DNA of 23,819 bases from Trichosphaerium sp. ATCC 40318 (taxonomy: Eukaryota; Discosea; Flabellinia; Trichosidae): the NCBI GenBank assembly GCA_038496445.1, contig JALMLS010000614.1, positions 1 through 23,819 of the forward strand, given 5' to 3'. The notes beneath the pieces were generated by a model. It made no database searches, was not told where the DNA came from, and saw only the letters and a program-made list of their open reading frames with translations. Position 1 is the stretch's first letter. Each line of letters begins with the position of its first letter. A program made the translations under genes and the position numbers. Positions 18,932-23,819 of this stretch are shown in pieces.

Positions 18932-19796
18932 TAGGACTTAACATACTGTTTTTAAGTTCATCAAATTTGCGTATTTTTTCATCTTCTTTTCGTCAGTCAG
19001 AGAGAACAGACCCTGGGGTATAGCGTTTGGGAAAGTTTAGAAATAAATTTCTTCACATACTTTTGCAGGAAAGCAAATATACCGTAACCATGCCACCACC
19101 AATAGAAATATCAAAAAATTCGTTTAAAAACACGACAATTTGTAAAAAAAAATTGTTGTGGGCGAACTAGATTTTTGTAAAGTTGTTCGGAGAGCGTCTA
19201 CAAACATTGGGCGTTGATGATATGCATTTTGTAGCGAGAAAAGTTATCAACTCCTCAGATTCAGTGAAGCGTAAACCACCGTCATTGTTGTCGCTACTTA
19301 GCGCAAACGAAGATTGAGCGTGTGTGGTTGTAGTGAGAGGTGCCAGGAATTACTAAAGCGAACATCGAACAGTAATTTGAGACGTTCACTAGGAAACGCA
19401 TAAAACTACCTTGTCGGTCTTTGTGACGCACGTACAGTATTTGTATTGCCTTTCTTAGGAGTACGCGTAAATAATAAAAAGTTGGCGGATATTTACTTTG
19501 TAGATTACATACTGACTGACAACTAAAACCTGCTATTTCGCGTGATATGATAATGGCAGATTACTACAAGGTAATAGAGCATTGCAGATGGTGAACAATG
19601 TCCAAATGAAAGTTGTGGTTATCTACTTGTTATTTGATCAAATATCTGGTTATTTGTTTGTAATAGATCGGGCTTGTAACTTGTTTACTGAATACTCAGT
19701 GGTCATGTGAAAAAATACGTGAGCAACAGTGAGCCACTATTGGAGTTCGTGACGTGGCATAACTTACAATTGGTGATAACGCCCATCCTCGTCACA
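18932..19796. other. Long stretch without a firm gene
   Basis: 865 bp before the F-box/MORN start at 19797. An alternative 5' end of that gene could lie here (ATG at 19547, a donor at 19571 and acceptor near 19664, then a GTGAGC donor and the acceptor CTAG at 19803-19806). Otherwise nothing is recognised. Confidence 0.4.
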
Positions 19797-21562
19797 ATGT
19801 ATCTAGTGATCATACTTCTTATGGCCATTGCCTTGAATTGCATCCTTTGGAGCATATTTTTATGCGAGGACACCAAAGTATTAGGCGGAAGGAGCAAACA
19901 ACAGAAAAGAAAGAAACGCATTAAAAAATCGCGAAATTTCAAGGCGAAGAAACGTACTTCAAAACCCAAACCTCATTGTACTCCTGTACAATCGGAACTA
20001 AGCGTAAATGCCATACCAGAATCAATAAGCGCTATTGTAGTTGTCAAGAAGCGAACTAGGAAAAGAGTGTACGCAGTTGATTACTGGGAGTTGCAACCAA
20101 TTCTAACTTTGTTTTTATCTAGGCGAAGGAAGGCACAAAGAAGAGATAAAGTTACTAGACGATCAAATCGCTTAACAGAAGAAGAATGGAGTGTGATTTT
20201 TGAACAAAGCGTTAAATTACCTAAACGTTTAGCAGAACTAACCAAATTCTTGTCACGTGGGATAATTTCACATATATTTGATAACTTTGCTTCTCTTGAT
20301 CCACAACTACTCGTAATATTTCCACAAGTATGTAAGCTATTTGCTACTTCTTCAACCTTTAGTCAAACAATGGAGCCTCACAGGTAAGCCAACAATAAGT
20401 TGCTTTGACTCAAGAAATCTAAAACGAAGCCAATTTTTAAACAAAATGATGATCTTATTCATTCTTTAGGTTGATACTCCGTTGGCTGCCTCGTGAGGTA
20501 AGAAGACTTATATATGATACTACATCTCAAGGTGATCAATTAAGAGAGCTGTGGCCTCAAGTTTGTTTTGAGTTTGCAGTATCATCGAGGTATGATATGG
20601 AGCTTAATTTTCATGGAGATTTCCTTATTAAGAACCGGTACAAAACCATACACTGCACCTTTGTACATGGCGTACTTCATGGGCAATACAACTCATATTA
20701 TAAAAGAGGAAGACCATATAGGTCTTTAAAGTATGACAATGGCGTTATTGTTGATGGTACATACAGAGATGACATTTATGCTGGTTATAAGGAATACACT
20801 ATAAAAAATGGAGTTTATCATGGTGTTTGTACTACAGTAAGCACAGAATTTCATTATGAAAAGAGAACTGTACCTTATGTATGTGGAAATAAAGAAGGTA
20901 TGGCAGTGGTGGAATATAAATTTGGTTGTGGATTGGAAGAGAAGTCTTATGGTATGTACAAAAACAATAAGGAGATAGGTATATGGGTATACAATGAATG
21001 TGTTACTCCTTCGCGCTTTGTTAAGTCCTCAACAGAGCATGTCACATTTCTAGAAGATGGTCTCTGTGAACGAATACAAACACGTGATAAAAGTATATTG
21101 TATGAACCACCCATAGACGAATACATGTTACCCTCTCTGAAGAATTTTCAAATCATTAATGCTTGGAAAGGTATTTGTTTTGTTGATACAAAGAAGGATG
21201 GATACGATTTCAAGGCAACTTTTGATGTGCGAGATCACGAAGCTGTTGTTTATAAACAAACAGTCAAGGTAGACGGTGTTGATGTACTACATAGACTATG
21301 TAATATGATTGTAGTTGGCGATAAATTAGTTAAGCATGGTAGAGATGAAAAGTTTTATGTTAATGGAAACAGAAAATATCGTTGTCATTGGTTGTATGGT
21401 ATTAGTCATGGACATACAACTAGATGGGAATCTGATGGTACTATGTCTTACAGAAGAGACTTTATTTTAGGATTTGAGGCTCTGTTTGTTTGTTGTCAAG
21501 CCGATTATTCGTATTGTAGAAAATCGCTAGAAGAAGAAATGGAATTAAATTACACTTCATAG
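19797..21562 (+). CDS. Membrane-anchored F-box-like / MORN-repeat-variant protein (paralogue 1)
   Basis: Two exons, 19797-20383 and 20470-21562, in frame (559 aa). An N-terminal hydrophobic helix (MYLVIILLMAIALNCILWSI) is followed by a strongly basic stretch (about 30-60), so the bulk should face the cytosol. Two F-box-like units follow in tandem about 50 residues apart: SRGIISHIFD...FPQVCKLFATSS (153-186) and PREVRRLIYD...WPQVCFEFAVSS (203-235). The C-terminal half has degenerate MORN-variant repeats, e.g. VHGVLHGQYNSYYKRGRP and VNGNRKYRCHWLYGISHGH. F-box proteins recruit substrates to SCF ubiquitin ligases, and MORN-type repeats often contact lipid or protein. Neither role is proven here. 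The start is the first in-frame ATG; upstream exons are possible (see 18932-19796). Confidence 0.78.
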
Positions 21563-21911
21563 TTAGATTAACACACGTTCTTGTTGATCTACAATACCAG
21601 ACTAGTGGAGAGAATACGTTTCACACAGCTTCGATCCCTTGGACCACGTAGCCAGAGATCCTTCCCAAGCCTTATAACCATGAAGGCCCTTCTTCTCCTG
21701 GTATTGGACTACAACGTTACCAATTACTTAATTCTCCCCTACTATGTCACCCTTGTACTCCCCATCCCATTTACTGCGTAGCCAAGATGAGTTGCTATGA
21801 CTAGGGAGTAGAATTTGAGTTGCAACATCAAGTGAGCTCATGATATGAACGACTTTATTAGTGGATTGTTTCTTTATTTTTTTTAACTGTTGTACATTAA
21901 TCGGAAGTATT
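21563..21911. other. Convergent 3' region between F-box/MORN 1 and ARL2
   Basis: 349 bp between facing stop codons; no gene or structured RNA recognised. Confidence 0.5.
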
Positions 21912-22791
21912 TTATGCTTGGAAAAAAAGTCTAGCGGAAACATCGTTTGTGAGCCATTCAATGGACTCCTTTAACCCAGAACCTTCTACACCACTACACC
22001 CTTGTATACGCCTAATAGTATTTAAGTAACGAGATAAACGAGAAAGAGCATGAGAAGCGATTCTTTATCAAACCAACTTACCAATGACGTTTTTTGATGC
22101 TGTCGAGGTTCAAGGCCTATATCAATGAGCTCTTTGATTGTATTTATTATCTCACAAACCTTTTTAATGTCCTCTGGGCTTAAAGCGCCTTTAATATCCT
22201 GTTTGTTTGCCAGAATTAGAAGAGTTGCACCTGCTAGTTTCTAATAGTTGTTAAGACGTATATTAGGCGTATTTTGAGCGATTAAAGCGCTTTCCAAGTA
22301 CCTCTTCTTGAAGAAGTGCGTGAAGCTGTTGTTTTGTTTGTTCCAGGCGCTCGATGTCTGCAGAGTCTACAACCCATACAAACCCATCCGTAGCGCCAAA
22401 GTAATTGCGCCAGTAAGCGCGTAGGGATGATTGACCGCCAACGTCCCAAATATTCAATTTATATCTATGTAGCGCTTAATACGTGCGCTGGTAGTTGTAA
22501 AACCGGTATTGGTTTTAGAAAGTGTAATTTGACATTTCAGACAAAAAAAAAGCGCGTACTTCTTGTATGCTACAGTTTTGATGTTAAAACCAAGCGTAGG
22601 GCTTACATCATTAATATCCTCTCCATTTAATTTTTTAGCTATTGTACTCTTTCCCGCGTTATCTAAACCGCTTCATAATAATCGTCAGGGTAACCTCACA
22701 TACAGAAAATAATAAACTAAGCGTACAGAAATAAGATACGCATATCCTTCTCCTTTGCTTTTAGTTTCTTTAGTATAGTAAGTAATACCAT
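21912..22791 (-). CDS. ARL2: ARL2, ADP-ribosylation-factor-like small GTPase
   Basis: Six exons: 22791-22727, 22670-22560, 22464-22302, 22240-22160, 22116-22082, 22011-21912, all in frame and giving 184 aa, the same length as human ARL2. It starts [20 protein letters not shown]. GTPase motifs: P-loop GLDNAGKS (23-30), switch I Thr47 in SPTLGFNIK, switch II WDVGGQ, guanine-specificity NKQD, and IQGCSGV in the SAK position. ARL2-specific stretches include [20 protein letters not shown] and [15 protein letters not shown]2 works with cofactors TBCD/TBCE in alpha/beta-tubulin assembly and regulates UNC119/PDE6D cargo release. Residue 2 is Val rather than Gly, so N-myristoylation is excluded. Intron 4 has a rare GTTTGT donor. 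Divergent from the F-box/MORN gene at 23085. Confidence 0.97.
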
Positions 22792-22945
22792 GTTGCTGTA
22801 CTATAGGACTGTATTTATGCTATTCTGTTCATCACACTTAACAAACCACGCTTAATTCAGCCCAACTTCTTTAAGACTGTTTGCTAGCGAGTACCACCGT
22901 ACTGACCTACCTCTCAATACGTAATCACGCTACTTGAGTAATTGA

Positions 22946-22953
22946 TCACGTGA
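22946..22953. promoter_or_regulatory. TCACGTGA E-box-type palindrome between ARL2 and F-box/MORN 2
   Basis: Perfect palindrome roughly midway in the 293-bp divergent interval 22792-23084, about 155 bp from the ARL2 start and 132 bp from the other start. A shared control site is plausible. Confidence 0.45.
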
Positions 22954-23084
22954 CGCAAAGGAAAACGTGGTTTAACACCATTCACGCGTTCTGTGAAGAT
23001 GTCTGCAGGTATTTACGGGTTTTTTCAAAATGGACATTTTTTGACTGTATTTAACCGTGGAATCCGCCGTAACAACACCATAAG

Positions 23085-23819
23085 ATGACCCAGGTACATC
23101 GTAGTTGTAAATAGATAGCCTACATATCTTATTGACTCTCTGTAGAGAACCAAGAGTACAAATTCATGTAATTACCTTCTACAGCTTCCATTAGAGCTAC
23201 AACTTGATATAATAGAGCTTGATTTGGATGTTTTTTTGGTTTGGCCTCTTCTTTCAAAACACACTGCTACTACAACTCGCTATGATGATAATTTGAAGAA
23301 ACACGGTAAATGGCTTCGATGTGTCCGACACAAGGAACATAAAAGGAATCTTTATCCTGGCTGGAGAGTTGTTCAAGAAGAGCGTTTGGTTCATGGCCAA
23401 CGTCATGGAGAGTATAAAAAATATGAGTGTGATGGTAATGTATGGATCACGTGTCATTACGTCAATGGTAAGAAGGGAGGTGAGTACAAGGAGTTTTACT
23501 TCTCTAGTGATCAAGTGATGATACAATCGTTTTATGTAAATGGAAAGAAAGAAGGAAGACATACTGAGTTTTTTGAAACAGGAGGAATACAAGAAGTGTG
23601 TTATTATACTAATGGTAAAAAGGATGGGGAGCTAAGAAATTGGTTAGAGAATGGCCAATTGACTAGAAAGTGCTTTTATGTCAACGGAAAGCTCCATGGA
23701 GAGTACAAAGGATGGTATGAAAATGGACAAATTCATGAGCATCGGTTTTATGTTAGTGGTGCTATTGAAGGAGAAAGTAAGTTATGGCATGTAAATGCAC
23801 AACTCAAGCAACACTGCAT
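23085..23819 (+). CDS. F-box-like / MORN-repeat-variant protein (paralogue 2), 3' end cut by window
   Basis: The model is a 9-nt first coding exon (23085-23093, MTQ) and a long exon from 23185, open to the window end. The second exon begins with LPLELQLDIIELDLD, an F-box-like helix start, then VWPLLSKHTATTTRYDDNL, which aligns with WPQVCFEFAVSSRYDMEL of the gene at 19797. At least six MORN-variant repeats follow, about 22-26 residues each, e.g. YVNGKKEGRHTEFFETGG, YTNGKKDGELRNWLENGQ and YVNGKLHGEYKGWYENGQ. These are far more regular than in paralogue 1. Unlike paralogue 1 it has no N-terminal membrane helix. The short first exon is inferred from donor GTACAT, acceptor CTACAG and phase, and could be wrong. 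Confidence 0.85.

Noticed and set aside
19090-19170. ATG-led short frame beginning MPPPIEISKNS preceded by a TTTTGCAG acceptor
   Set aside because: It could be a last exon joined to 18705, but the needed intron is long and ambiguous and there is no homology.
21581-21781. Plus-strand short frame after the first F-box/MORN gene
   Set aside because: It lies in a convergent 3' region with no domain and no splice or start context.
22665-22700. Apparent frameshift just before the ARL2 P-loop
   Set aside because: It disappears when exon 1 is placed at 22791-22727 with a 56-nt intron; the join gives the expected residues.

Overview
The window is nuclear DNA of an intron-rich, moderately AT-rich unicellular eukaryote. 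I could assemble about a dozen protein-coding genes by joining exons through GT...AG introns. Most introns are 39-110 nt and many are under 50 nt. The donor consensus is unusual, GTACGT rather than GTAAGT. The gene set (gamma-tubulin complex protein 3, DCN1, ARL2, mitochondrial QCR6, a GABA-B-like class C receptor) fits an early-diverging fungus, an amoebozoan or a similar protist. The sequence alone does not settle the lineage.

Layout, left to right: a minus-strand NADPH-dependent quinone/enone reductase running off the left edge (1-1037); a long divergent promoter region; a plus-strand helical TPR-like protein (1914-3875); a minus-strand secreted SGNH esterase (4077-5136); a doubtful Lys-rich reading frame (5382-5714); a complete hAT-type transposon remnant with terminal inverted repeats and a perfect 8-bp target duplication (5773-6664); an unrecognised four-exon minus-strand gene (7145-7859); GCP3/Spc98 (8179-11117); the bc1 hinge protein QCR6 on the minus strand (11459-11873), only 140 bp from the start of DCN1 (12014-13545); a 15-exon GABA-B-like receptor (13936-17567); a small minus-strand Cys-rich membrane protein (17914-18411); a weakly supported small gene (18547-18931); a membrane-anchored F-box-like/MORN protein (19797-21562); ARL2 on the minus strand (21912-22791); and a second F-box-like/MORN paralogue running off the right edge (23085-23819).

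The genes do not form a pathway. Several are arranged as divergent pairs (reductase/TPR, 7145 gene/GCP3, QCR6/DCN1, ARL2/F-box-MORN 2). TCACGTGA palindromes recur in the gene-flanking DNA and may be a shared transcription-factor site. GCP3 (microtubule nucleation) and ARL2 (tubulin folding) both concern tubulin, but they lie 11 kb apart and this may be chance. The points most worth following up are the GTAC donor bias, a candidate U12-type intron in the receptor, an intron in GCP3 that seems to lack an AG acceptor, the freshly inserted internally deleted hAT element, and the paired F-box/MORN paralogues, whose repeats resemble proteins of amoeba-infecting large DNA viruses.
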